From assembly GCF_020360975.1 (NCBI RefSeq), contig NW_025408688.1, positions 1 through 64,000 on the forward strand: a DNA stretch of 64,000 nucleotides, written 5' to 3'. The DNA comes from Hirsutella rhossiliensis (taxonomy: Eukaryota > Ascomycota > Sordariomycetes > Hypocreales > Ophiocordycipitaceae). The notes beneath the pieces were generated by a model. It was given only the letters and a program-made list of their open reading frames with translations, ran no database searches and was not told the origin of the DNA. Position 1 is the first letter of the stretch, and each line of letters starts with the position of its first letter. Position numbers and translations under genes: made by a program. Shown piece by piece: positions 21,189 to 32,599 of the stretch.

Positions 21189-23500
21189 AGCGTGGTGCGG
21201 ATTTTGCAGACAACTTGCACGAAGATTTCTTCCTCGAACATTTCCGAAGCTTTTCCGTGGGAAGGGTGGCCCGAAATCAAAGGGCGACTCGAGTCACAGC
21301 CGACAAAGCGTTGTTGCCGACCGTCGTCCGAATCACTCGCTTAATTACTGGGCCAGATACGTATTGCAACGGCACGGAGGCCGATTTGCCACCCATCCTG
21401 TCTTTTGTTTCTTAGTATTCAACACCTCCTTCGCTCCTCCAACCGCCGCATCAGCATGGTTCGTGTCGCTAAAGATTCCTTCCACAGGCTCGAGCAAGCG
21501 TATGCGAACTTGAACGAGGACCGACTGAAGAGAGCCGAGGCGGAGATGCGGGAGGCAAGGACCACGTCGGACCCTGACATATCGGTCTTGCTTCGCGAGC
21601 TGTCGATTTTGGCCACGCACAGCCGCTCTCGAACGAATCCCGTTTGCTTATGCGGAGGAAGATACAAGCTGTTAACATTTGGGCCGGTATGCCTGCAGTT
21701 TGGATTACCATCAGTCCCAACGACATTAATAATCCGATAAAGATGAAACTTGCCATTCATAGGCTGCACGATTATGACTCTGCAATGGAGCTTTTAGCCG
21801 ATCTCCGTGAAAGGTACGACAGAATCGCCCTCAGCACCATGGATCCGGTTAGCTCGGCCATCTTCTTCCACCGAGAAATATCCTTATTCTTTGACAAGTA
21901 CGTGAACACGGGCCAGGAATCGATCTTTGGAAAGATTAGCCACTACTACGCCACGGTGGAAACGAACGAGCGAGGCAGCCTCCACTTACATGGACTCCTC
22001 TGGCTGGACGGCAACATGCGGTTACCGAACCTGGTAGACGATATGGCCAATCCTGCGGAAGAAGGATACCGTGCCCAAGTGACCCGGTACGTAGACTCTG
22101 TCTTTCACGAGTGTTTAGATGAAGATGCTGGAAAACCCTGCGACAACAGAGGAAGCCCATCCATCCCGTGGAGGAGGTCATGACCAGCACCTCGGCTCTC
22201 ACTGCGGCCTTCGAAGACGAATCCAACTTCATCGCGTACTGTTGCCAAGTGCACTCCCACACGTACACCTGCCTCAAGTATTCTCTGAAAGATCGTTGAA
22301 CAGGGTGCAGATCCACAGAGACGGACGGCCTGCCGCTTCAAAGCACCGTGGAAGATCGTCGACGAGACAGGGTTCACAGAGGACGGCTTGCTTCAGATCC
22401 GGCGCAACCATCCACTCGTCAATCGGTATAACAAGTCATTGGCGGTCGGCCTTCGTCATAACCATGACGTCTCGATGATCTTGACCAAAACCAAGGGCCT
22501 GGCCATGGTGTACTACATCACGAACTACGCCACCAAACTGGATACGCCGATGTGGAAACGCATTGCTCTTGCCGCCGAGGTTGCCCGCCAACTTCGCGAA
22601 GCCGGTCGTCCGACGTCTCGCGCACCAGATCCCACCCTGCCCGACGACAGGCAGCAGGCAGTATTGAATGAAAGCCGTCAATTCCTGATGAGAACGGCAA
22701 ATCGGATCTTCTCCGAGCGACAACTCTCGGCCGTAGAGGTCTGTTACCATCTCCTTGGATATGACACCGACTTTACCAACGTGCCGCATTGGTCTTTCCT
22801 GAACCTGACGGCGCTCTATTGGGCAATCTTTCGGCTATGGGCACATCTCCGCCATCAGGCCGGCGAGCTGACGGACGCTGAACAGCCCCCGGAGACAATC
22901 CGTCTGAGGCAAGGAGGGCGAACCCTTTTATACCTGGACGCGTACGCGTACCGGGGCCATGTTCTACGAGACCTATGCCTGTACGACTATATGTCAATGA
23001 TTCATTTGATGCGTCGAAAAAGTCGGAGTGAAGACGACTCTCACATTTTTCTCGATGGGCAGGATTCCGACTGTGACGGCTGGATGCAAAAGCTTCGACG
23101 GCCAGACCAGTACGCCGTCCCGATCTTCCAAGGATACATCAGCGACGACCATGAGGACGATCACCCAGTGTATATTAAGCGGTACGCTCTAACCCCCCAG
23201 CAACATTTTGGCCCCGTCTGACAGCCTGTGCAGAAATTCGGTCCTACATTTGGCGTTATTCGTCCCTTGGGAAAACTTCGTTTCTGAAAGCCAAGGCGAT
23301 ATAACCGACATATGGACGAGGCATCGGGCCGGGCTTTGTCCCCGCCTCCGTTTCCATGTCTCCAACATTTGTCTTTTGAGAAAGTCTGCCGGAGACGCGC
23401 GTAAAGACACGAAGCTCTGGGCCAGTCGATCGGAGGTGACGACACAATTGACGTTGAGTACCCACTGGACGACGGCCACTACGAGGATGAGCCTCCAGCG
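21189..23500 (+). pseudogene. H4 Rep nuclease region
   Basis: The frame 21644-22183 contains SPNDINNPIKMKLAIHRL and the HUH site HLHGLLW at 21983-22003. The frame 22388-23221 (277 residues) contains the paired-tyrosine motif YYITNYATK at 22511-22537, the LSAVEVCYHLLGYDTDF block and the YIKRYALTP end. Between them, around 22120-22390, the reading frame changes twice; sequence in the right places still encodes HPVEEVMTSTSALTAAFEDE and FKAPWKIV-type blocks. Catalytic residues are retained, so only indels inactivate it. Confidence 0.83.
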
Positions 23501-25536
23501 ATGGCTCAACATCAGGCTTACACAGCTCTACTCCAGATTTTGCGGAATTCCGTGCAAAATACTGACGCCACAAAGGACTCCCTCGTCCTCTTGGATCTAA
23601 TACGCGACGTGCGTAAGGGGAACCTCGCTGGAGGACAACCTTTTGTCCAACGTCAGGAGGATCTGTACCTCAATATACCCCACGACCAAGGCGACACCTT
23701 GTGCCAATTCCCAATATTATCTCGAGATGATGTCCAAGCAGCAGCCAAGGCCCAAGACCTGTTGCATCTTCGAATGCTGGACGACATCGAGGGTGGTTCT
23801 CAGGGCACCGTACTATCCACGAATGGCGCCGACATCGACGATACCCTAGCTCGCTACGGCGATATGGACACCGCCGCTGCGCTCACAGGCAGTGACCTCA
23901 ATGAACAAGGCCCTCGAATGCTCGTTGACGTCACTCCGGCGACTAGCTTCGCGGAGATGGGGCACACCACCGCAGCCACCTTCACACTGAACTATCTACA
24001 GACCATGGCCCTTCAACTCGTTTGCGCATTTCTAGACAGGTATACGGCTAATCCGGACTCAGCTGGCCAACATCTCCAGTATACCGGCGGGCCGGGTGGC
24101 ACGGGAAAGTCGAGGATCATCGATGCCCTGAAGGACGTGTTCGCGGCGAGAAACCAGCCACATCTTCTGCAGATAACCGGCACATCGGGCAGTTCGGCGG
24201 CCCAGATTGGCGGCACGACGATCCACTCGGCCTGTGGGTTAGATTCCCATCGCGATCCAAACAAACCGCCTCCCCTTTCTCGGAGGCGAAGAAATGGATC
24301 TGGAAACAGAAGCTGGTACTCGTGATTGACGAGGTCAGTATGCTTGGGGGGGCCACTCTGCACAACGTCAGTCGTCATCTCCAGGCACTCCGTGACTGTC
24401 CGGACGAGCCATTTGGTGGGATGCCTGTAGTTCTGCTGATGGGAGACTTCTACCAGTTCGCCCCTGTGCGGGAAACAAGCCTCCTGATCAATAGACCGCC
24501 GGACGGAACCCAGGCACCTCTGCGACAAGCGACCGTCTCTCACCATAGCGGCTGTAGATTGTGGCATCTGTTCAAAACCGTTGTGCTCCTCGAAGACCAG
24601 GTCCGGGCACGCGACGATCCCCAACTCGGCGCACTCCTGGATCGAGTTCGTGACGGGCGGCAGACACGGCAAGACCTCGACTTGCTCAACGCCAACATTG
24701 TAGGACGCTCCCAAATCACCTTCGACAATGGTTTGCGTGCTATAACGCCGCTGAACCGCACCCGCTGGGCCCTCAACATGGAAGCTGTCGTAGGCTGGGC
24801 GCGCTTCAACAAGCAACATATCCGTATCTTTATCTCGACTCACACCTGGCGCAACGGCACGCTTTCTCCAAACATCATAGCACAAACCATTGGACAAGGT
24901 GATGACTCTGTCTGCAAAGTCCCTGGTGTCTTTTTCTACGCCCAAGGTATGCCGGTGGTTGTGAACAAGAACATCTATACTGGCTTGAAAGTTGTCAACG
25001 GAGCCGAGTTTACTGCCGTGGACGTTATACTCGATCCCAATCACCCAGGATACTACTTGGCAGATGACGTGACAATCCACTTCGGGCCACCGCTAGGCAT
25101 TCTTCTGCAGTCTCAAGAGACGAAAACGTTGGCGATACCGTCCCTGCCGTTGGGGACCGTGCTCATCCGACCCATGTCACATACGCTCGATTCGACTAAC
25201 TCTCACTTCAAATTCTTGTCAGCAAGATGCACACGACGTGGATTACCCGTGGCACCAGCGTTTGTTCTTACCGATTACAAGGCCCAGGGTAAAACGTTCG
25301 TCGAAGTACTTTTGGAGCTACGTGGAAATCGTGTGACCAATGGGGAACCCTCCAAATGCAATTTTACGAGCCTCTATGTGCAACTGTCCAGGTGCACTAC
25401 GCTTCGGGGCATCAAGCTTCTCGGTCCCGTGAGACAGCATGATTTCATTGGCAATGGGCTGGATCAGGCCATAGTTGATGGAATGCAGAGACTTAAGAAC
25501 TTGGCCGTAGAAACGAGACGAATGTACGAGAATTAG
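23501..25536 (+). pseudogene. H4 PIF1-like helicase, single frameshift
   Basis: Two long frames, 23501-24325 and 24322-25536, together cover the whole helicase. Walker A GGPGGTGKS is at 24086-24112, Walker B VIDEVSMLGG just after 24322, then LLMGDFYQFAPV, LDRVRDGRQTRQDLDLLNANIVG, RTRWALNMEAVVGWARFN, LTDYKAQGKTF and LYVQLSRCT. They are separated by loss of one C in the CCTCCCC run near 24270, where H3 has one more. Ends with RRMYEN and a TAG at 25536. It would act as the unwinding motor of the transposase. Confidence 0.87.
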
Positions 25537-25589
25537 GGTTGCGAAAGATAGGCATACTGACCAAGTTCGGGAACGGGGTCCTTAGCACT

Positions 25590-25617
25590 GCCGGGCGCGT
25601 TGATACTTGCCGCCGGC
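25590..25617 (+). other. Hairpin near H4 3' terminus
   Basis: GCCGGGCG (25590-25597) pairs with CGCCGGC (25611-25617) with one bulged G and a 13-base loop, 31 bases before the 3' terminus. Helitrons normally have such a hairpin before the 3' end, where it is thought to signal termination of rolling-circle transfer. It is also present in H2. Confidence 0.6.
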
Positions 25618-25648
25618 CAACTAATGCTTTAGTCCGTTCCTCAAGGCA

Positions 25649-25690
25649 TTGGCGGACCCTGGAAGGGGCCGGTCTCCTGTCCTGCTGAGG
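25649..25690 (+). repeat. Helitron-Helitron linker (H4 to H5)
   Basis: Forty-two bases between the H4 3' end and the H5 5' end, starting TTGGCGGACCCTGGAAGG; same linker as at 3020-3060 and 18723-18753. Confidence 0.75.
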
Positions 25691-26445
25691 TGCCTTGAGG
25701 AACGAAGAGACGAAAGGATCCTTCTTCCGCCACCTCCGTCAGCTTGGGCCACTTAGCGCCCCGTGCCTTGTGCCTTGAGGAACGAAGAGACGAAAGGATC
25801 CTTCTTCCGCCCCCTCCGTAAGCTCGGGCCACTTAGCGCCCCGTGCGAGCTGCGCCAGCCTTCACCGCCACCTTCCACTCGGCTTCATGCCTTTCCCGAG
25901 CCACACAACAACTCTCCCTCTTTTTCCGTTCTCGCCTCCACCGCCCGCGTTGACCGCTCCGGCTCCGGCCCCGCCGGCCCGCTGCCCGGCCCCGCTACCC
26001 GGGCCGGAGCCCTATTCGACCATGGTCCAGCCCGGCCCCGATTGTCCATTTGGATACGGATCCTGTGCTGGGAGACGGTCTACCCCAGAAATCGACGTCA
26101 TGGGGCCCTTGTCGTATGGGCAAGGACGCCATCCACTCCGCCAAGAACCGTACAACACATGATTGGCCCTCCCGTTTTGCGGGATGCTTCTAACCCTAAG
26201 CCCCTCACTTCGTAACCGCCGCCATCCCCTGCGATAGCGGAGCCATGAACCCGACGTCTCCGTCTGCCCATCTATCCTTCACGCAAGCACCTCTGAGCTT
26301 CGGCAGACTACCCCGTCCATGAGCATTCGAAACCTTTGCTGAGTTTCTCGATCACATGTCGTGGTCGCCGTCTTGCTCCCAGGTGCCAGTAATAGACTGT
26401 TTCTTTCCTTCTTCCATGCACTCGTTCGGAACCATCCTTGCACCA
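25691..26445 (+). other. H5 leader with two tandem 80 bp 5'-end units
   Basis: TGCCTTGAGGAACGAAGAGACG begins at 25691 and again at 25771. The rest of the leader is GC-rich and has Pro-rich open frames without supporting motifs. Confidence 0.7.
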
Positions 26446-28039
26446 TGCCGCGAGAACACCAGCCACGGTCTCACCCGAAGAGGTTCGCCGCACCTTAAGG
26501 GATCTTGAATCGCGCCGGTCCTATCAGCGCCGGTCACAGACTGTCAGAGTTCCCCATGACGAGATCCTCCGTGTCTTGCACGATATGGATCGCCGGCGCG
26601 CCGAAGACCAAACCCGCCGCCGTGAAGCTCAATACCAATATGCCGCACACACGCAGCCGCCAGCCACTCCATCACCAAAACGACCTAGAGAAGAGCAAGC
26701 ACTTCCCACTCCACCGCCCACGCAGCCAAGGCGCCCCCCAAAAAGGCCCCGGCCGATGCGAGAAACCGTTCAACTCCAGCGGGACTCTGTCGAGTCCACT
26801 CTACATCACTATGACGCCTGTTTCCGCGTCAAGGAGCTTGCGTCATCAACGCGATCCTGGTGCCACGAAGTTCCACTTGCCCTTCAGGTTGAGGCCTCCA
26901 AGTCTTTCTACCAAGCGTTTACGGATGAGAGGACGTTGCCGGTCTCCCACTGCGTCTTCTGCTACAGGAAGACATCGCCTTGCGAACTCACCACCATGCA
27001 GTGGAGGGGTCGTCTGTCACCCTTGCTGCTACAGACGGCCATGGCTCTCCAGGAGTGTGATGCGTGCCTTCCGTCGCACGAGGGCGCCGGAGTTGACGTG
27101 TGCCGCGAGTGTCGCGCCAGCTTCGACAGTGGGCGGCTGCCTAAGGCCTGCTCGGTCAACAACATGGCCATCGGTTGTGAGCACCGGTACCCCGAAGAGC
27201 TTGATGACCTCTCTCCCGTCGAAGAGAGACTCATTGCCCTGCATGCACCTTTTGGCTATATCACTAAGTTCACCGTCGACAACAAGACCCGTTCGGGAAT
27301 CAGTTACCGCAAGCACGTGAAAGGACATATTGTCGTCTTTCCGAACAAAGTGGACGATCTCGTGGCCACGGTTCTTCCTCATCCCTTGCTGCAGGCCATC
27401 GAGAACATTCACGTCTCTTGGAGCGGTTCGGCTAAGCCTGGCTCCGCAGACGTCAGAAACCTGCTTCAGGTGCGCAAATCTCGAGTGGCAGCTGCCTTGG
27501 CATGGCTACAAAGGAACAACCCGCTTTATGAGGGTATCGCAATCAACCAAGCAGAGATGGACGGCTGGCAGTATGCCGACGGCTCCACTGTTCCGACCGT
27601 CATCATGGACCGCATGCGAAGAGAGGAACCGTCGACTGTTGAGAAGACACAAACGGACCACATAGTCCCGGACACCGATCGAGGCTTGCAGGAAAACAGC
27701 TTTAGAAGCATCGATGAACTGGTGAACTCGATCGATCCTACTTTCATCGCCGAATCTTGCGATTTGAACTGTACTCTGTCGACCGAGCAGACTCAACCCT
27801 CTCCTGGTGAGCCGGTGACTCTTGTCCCCGACTCGGCTGCCATCGGCCAGGAAGTGGACACTGTCTGTGAGACGTCTACATCCGGCATGTTTCCTCTCGA
27901 TGGTCCGGCTGCCTTCGCCGAGTCCGATAAACTGTCGTTTCTGGCCGACATCGTCAACGCCAATCCGGATCGACATGGCAACTCTGTGCTGTGCGTTATG
28001 CAGGTCCAAACTACGGAGACCAGCCGTTTGTCCGAGTAG
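26446..28039 (+). pseudogene. H5 N-terminal DUF6570-like region, mostly intact
   Basis: From about 26480 the frame stays open to 28039 (about 515 residues). It carries the VSPEEVRRTLRDLE start region, the charged DEILRVLHDMDRRRAEDQ helix, CVFCYRKTSPCEL, CDACLPSHEG, CRECRASFDSGRLPKAC, CEHRYPEELDDLSPVEERLIALHAPFGYITKF, GHIVVFPNK and ALAWLQRNNPLY. It continues through the acidic TQTDHIVPDTDRG linker to NANPDRHGNSVLCVMQVQT. One G missing near 28015 then shifts the frame, giving a stop at 28039. The ATG at 26446 needs a one-base correction near 26455 to enter this frame. Confidence 0.84.
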
Positions 28040-30494
28040 AGCGTGGTGCGGATTTTGCAGACAACCTGCACGAAGATTTCTTCCTCGAACATTTCCGAAG
28101 CTTTTCCCGTGGGAAGGGCGGCCCGAAATCGAAGTGCGACTCGAGTCACAGACGACAAGGCGGCCCTGCCGACCGTCGTCCGAATCACTCGCTTAATTAC
28201 TGGGCCAAATACGTATTGCAACGGCATGGAGGCCGGTTCGCCACCCATCCTGTCTTTTGTTTCTTAGTATTCAACACCCTCCTCCGCTCCTCCAACCGCC
28301 GCATCAGCATGGTTCGTGTCGCTAAAGATTCCTTCAACAGGTTTGAGCAGGCCTATGCGAACTTGACCGAGGACCGACTGAAGAGGGCCGAGGCGGAGAT
28401 GCGGGAGACAAGGACTACGTCGGACCCCGACATATCGCTCTTGCTCCGCGAGCTGTCGATTTTGGTCATGCACAGCCACTCTCCAACGAATCCCGTCTGC
28501 TTATGCGGAGGAAGATCCAAGCTCTGGACATTTGGGCCGGTATGCCTGCAATCTGGATTACCATCAGTCCCAACGACATAAATAATCCGGTAAAGATGAA
28601 GCTTGCCATTCATAGGCTCCATGATTATGAGTCTGCAAAGGAGCTTTTGGCCGATCTCCGTGAAAGGTACGACAGAATCGCCCTCAGCACCATGGATCCG
28701 GTCAGCTCGGCCATCTTCTTCCACCGAGAAATATCTCTATTCTTTGACAAATACGTGAACACAGGCCAGGAATCGATCTTCGGGAAGATCAGCCACTACT
28801 ACGCCACGGTGGAAACGAACGAGCGAGGCAGCCTCCACTTGCATGGACTCCTCTGGCTGGACGGCAACATGCGGTTACCGAACCTGATGGGCGACATGGC
28901 CAATCCCGCGGAAGAATCGTATCGTGCCCAGGTGATCCGATACATAGACTCCGTCTTTCATGAGTGCCTAGATGAAGATGCCGGAAAAGCCGTGCGACAA
29001 TAGAGGAAGCCCATCGAACCCGTGGAGGAGGTCATGAGGAGCACCTTGGCTCTCACTTCGGCCTTTGAAGACGAATCCAATTTCATCGCGTACTGTTGCC
29101 AAGTGCACTCCACACATACACCTGCCTTAAGTATTCTCTAAAGGGGTCATCGAACAGGGGCAGATCAACAGAGACGGACAGCCTGCCGCTTCAAGGCACC
29201 GTGGAAGATCTTCGAGGAGACAGGCTTCACAGAGGATGGCTTGCTTCAGATCCGGCGCAACCATCCACTCGTCAACCGGTACAACAAGTCGTTGGCGGTC
29301 GGCCTTCGTCATAATCACGACGTCTCGATGATCTTGACCAAAACCAAGGGCCTGGCCATGGTGTACTACATCACGAACTACGCCACCAAACTGGATACGC
29401 CGATGTGGAAGCGCATTGCTCGCCACCGAGGTTGCCCGCCAACTCCGCGAAGCCGGTGGTGCGAGGTGTCGCGCGCCAGGTCCCACCCTGCCCGACGACA
29501 GGCAGCAGGCAGTTTTAAACAAGAGCCGTCAGTTCCTGATGAGAACGGCAAATCGGATCTTCTCCGAGCGACAACTCTCGGCCGTCGAGGTCTGTTACCA
29601 CCTCCTTGGATATGACACCGACTTTACCAACGTGCCGCATTGGTCGTTCCTGAACTTGACGGCCCTCTACTGGACAATCTTTCGGCTATGGGCACATCTC
29701 CGCCACCAGGCCGGCGAGCTGACGGACGCTGAACAGCCCCCGGAGACCATCCCTCTGAGGCAAGGAGGGCGAACGCTTCTATGCTTAGATGCGTACGCCT
29801 ACCGGGCCATGTTCTACGGGACTTATGCCTGTATGACTACATGTCGATGATTCATTTGGTGCGTCGAAAGGGTCGGAGTGAAGATGAATCTCACATTTTT
29901 CTCGATGGGCAGGATTCCGACTGTGACGGCTGGATGCAAAAGCTTCGACGGCCCGACCAGTACGCCGTCCCGATCTTCCAAGGATACATCAGCGACGACC
30001 ATGACGACGATCACCCAGTGTATATTAAGCGGTACTCTCTAACCCCCCGGCACCGTTTTGGCTCCGTCTGACGGCCTGTGCAGAAATTCTGTCCTACATT
30101 TGGCGTTATTCGTCCCTTGGGAAAACTTCATTTCTGAGAGCCAAGGCGATATAACCGACATATGGACGACGCATCGAGCGCGGCTTTGTCCCCGCCTCCG
30201 TTTCTACGTCTCCAACATTTGTCTTTTGAGAAAGTCTGCCGAGGACGCGCGTAAAGACGCGAAGCTCTGGGCCACTCGATCGGAGGTGACGACACAATTG
30301 ACGTCGAGTACCCACTTGACGATGGCCGCTACGAAGAGGAGCTCCAGCGATGGCCCATCGTCAGGCCTACAGAGCTCTACTCCAGATTTTGCGAAATGCC
30401 GTGCAAGATACAGACGCCACGAAAGACTCCCCGTCCTTGAGGTTTAATACGCGACCTGTGCGAAGAGAACCCGGCTGAAGAAGAACAGCCTTTT
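28040..30494 (+). pseudogene. H5 Rep nuclease region
   Basis: 27991-28581 continues the N-terminal Rep block (NYWAKYVLQRHGGRFATHPVF, then RVAKDSFNRFEQAYANL). After a frame change, 28503-29003 contains SPNDINNPVKMKLAIHRL and the HUH site HLHGLLW at 28836-28856. A TAG at 29001-29003 replaces the CAG or CAA seen in H3 and H4. The tyrosine motif YYITNYATK starts at 29364. Further frame changes occur near 29420, 29810 and 30060. At least five lesions; catalytic residues themselves are kept. Confidence 0.83.
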
Positions 30495-32259
30495 GTGCTA
30501 CGTCAGGACGATCTATACCGGAATATACCCCATGATCAAGGTGACGCCTTGTGCCAATTTCCAATCTCTCGAGACGATGTCCAAGCAGCGGCCAAAGCCC
30601 AACGACTATTGCATCTTCGGATGCTGGATGATATCGAGGCTGGTTCTCAGCGCACCGTACTGTCCGCGAATGGCACCGACATTGACGATACCCTAGCTCG
30701 TTACGGCGATATGGAGTCCGCCGCTGCGCTCCCGGGTAGTGACCTCGATGAACAAGGCCCTCGGATGCTTGTCGACGTCAGTCCGGTCACTAGCTTCGTG
30801 GAGATGGGACGCACCACCGCCGCTAGCTTTACACTGAACTATCTACAGACCATGGCCCTTCAACTCGTTTGCGTATTTCTGGACAAGTATACTGCCGATC
30901 CGGACTCAGCTGGTCAGCATCTTCAATATACCGGCGGGCCGGGAGGCACGGGAAAGTCAAGGATTATCGATGCCCTGAAGGGCGTGTTCGCGGCGAGAGA
31001 CCAGCCACATCTTCTGCAGATAACCGGCACATCAGGCAGTTCGGCGGCCCAGATTGGCGGCACGACGATCCACTCGGCCTGTGGGTTAGATTCCCATCGC
31101 GATCCAAACAAACCGCCTCCCCTTCTCGGAGGCGAAGAAATGGATATGGAAACTGAAGCTGGTACTCGTGATTGACGAGGTCAGTATGCTGGGAGGAGCC
31201 ACTCTGCACAACGTCAGTCGTCACCTGCAGGCACTCCGTGACTGTCCGGACGAACCGTTTGGCGGCATGCCCGTCGTTCTACTGATGGGAGACTTCTACC
31301 AGTTCGCCCCCGTGCGGGAAACAAGCCTCCTGATCAACAGACCGCCGGACCGAACACAGACCCCCCTGCGACAAGCCACCATCTCTCACCACAGCGGCTG
31401 CAGATTGTGGCATCTGTTCAAAACCGTGGTGCTCCTCGAAGACCAAGTCCGCGCACGCAACGATCCCCAACTCCGTGCACTCCTGGATCGAGTTCGTAAC
31501 GGGCGCCAGACCCATGAAGATCTGAGCTTGCTCAATGCCAACATTGTAGGACGCTCGCAAATCACCTTCCACGATGGTTTGCGCGCTATAACGCCGCTGA
31601 ACCGCACCCGGTGGGCCCTCAACATGGAAGCTGTTGTGGGCTGGGCGCGCTTCAACCAGCGGCATATCCGTATCTTTGTCTCGACTCACACCTGGCGTAG
31701 CGGCGCGCTTTCTCCAGACATCGTAGTGCGAACCATCGGACAAGGCGACGACTCTGCCTGCAAAGTCCCCGGCGTCTTCTTCTACGCCCAGGGCATGCCC
31801 GTGGTTGTGAACAAGAACATCTACACTGGCCTGAAGGTTGTGAATGGGGCCGACTTTACCGCCGTGGACGTGATAATCGATCCCAATCACCCGGGATACT
31901 GCTTGGCAGATGACGTGACCATCCACTTCGGGCCACCGCTCGGCATTCTTCTGCAGTCCGAGGAGACGAAAGCCTTGGCGATACCATCCCTCCCGGTCGG
32001 GACAGTGCTCATCAGACCCATGTCGCATACGCTCGATTCGACTAGCTCTCACTTCAAATTCTTGTCGGCAAGATGCACACGACGTGGATTACCCGTTGCG
32101 CCAGCGTTCGTCCTCACTGACTATAAATCTCAGGGTAAAACATTTGTAGAAGTACTCTTGGAGCTGCGTGGAAATCGTCTGACCAATGGCGAACCCTCCA
32201 AATGCGATTTCACGAGCCTCTATGTTCAACTGTCCAGGTGTACTCGGGGGGTTGACTAG
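30495..32259 (+). pseudogene. H5 PIF1-like helicase, 3' truncated
   Basis: 30495-31175 holds the helicase entry and Walker A GGPGGTGKS at 30933-30959; 31168-32259 holds Walker B VIDEVSMLGG, LLMGDFYQFAPV, RTRWALNMEAVVGWARFN, LTDYKSQGKTF and LYVQLSRCT. The two frames overlap by 8 bases, so a single indel near 31125 separates them. The native C-terminus is replaced by RGVD and a stop derived from foreign sequence at about 32243. Confidence 0.86.
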
Positions 32260-32277
32260 CAGGGGTCCGCAAGGCCC

Positions 32278-32300
32278 CCCCCTCTCCTACGGAGAGGGGG
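32278..32300. other. Perfect 10 bp hairpin at H5-copia junction
   Basis: CCCCCTCTCC, loop TAC, GGAGAGGGGG. It lies in an 83 bp segment (32243-32325) that belongs to neither H5 nor the LTR. Additional G and C runs flank it. Its origin is unknown. Confidence 0.8.
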
Positions 32301-32325
32301 TCACAAAACTTGTTTCTTTGACGGT

Positions 32326-32599
32326 TGTTGGAATACTAACCTGCTGAGTAACCCGTGCAATCGGGATACCATCACGGTTCATGCACGACTCCCACGTGAC
32401 ACCCTACCCCGCGATCAGGGCACGCAGCCCCGGCTGCATGCCCCCATTACCGGGTGCACATTCCGTTTCTTGTGAATAGCTTCCTCTTCCTAGTTAGTTA
32501 CAATTGAAGTCATCACCGGTTACCCTACCTGTCGTGACTGTGACTCAGCCTACAGCTTGTGCGCATGCGTATCTGTAGGCACATAGGTGCCTACCATCA
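32326..32599 (+). repeat. Copia 5' LTR
   Basis: Begins TGTTGGAATACTAACC and ends GGTGCCTACCATCA. It differs from the 3' LTR by a few single bases and indels (for example in GCAGCCCCGGC and TTACCGGGTG). Confidence 0.9.

Larger units (their letters stand above)
18754..25648 (+). mobile_element. Helitron H4 (full length, nearly intact coding blocks)
   Basis: 5' terminus at 18754 (outermost of four), 3' terminus ending at 25648. It has the usual order leader, DUF6570-like, Rep, helicase. Its inverted twin is H2. Its helicase needs only one base change to be open throughout, making it the least damaged helicase here. Confidence 0.83.
19225..28791 (+). repeat. Right arm of large inverted duplication (H4-H5 block)
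   Basis: This is the plus-strand partner of 1-9432. It includes the same inter-element linker (25649-25690 here, 3020-3060 there) and the same two 80 bp 5'-end units of the second Helitron. The shared linker argues for duplication of a preformed tandem block and against two independent insertions. Compared with the left arm, it has extra tandem 5'-end units at 18754-19225. Confidence 0.82.
25691..32242 (+). mobile_element. Helitron H5 (3' end lost)
   Basis: Starts at 25691. Similarity to the other copies ends abruptly at about 32242, in the codons for LYVQLSRCT, so the last ~55 helicase residues, hairpin and 3' terminus are absent. A short hairpin sequence and a copia LTR follow. H1 is the inverted twin of its 5' part. 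Confidence 0.82.

Noticed and set aside
25600..25630. Classical Helitron 3' end CTAA/T just after the hairpin (25621-25624)
   Set aside because: It fits the CTRR rule, but all junctions break at GGCA (25648) instead. Kept only as an alternative boundary.
1..32242. Many antisense frames of 80-350 codons opposite the Helitron genes, for example 24013-25080 on the minus strand
   Set aside because: They mirror conserved coding sequence; the sense strand carries all catalytic motifs.
32278..32300. Rho-independent terminator
   Set aside because: A GC hairpin without a following T run, in a fungal genome; not a bacterial terminator.
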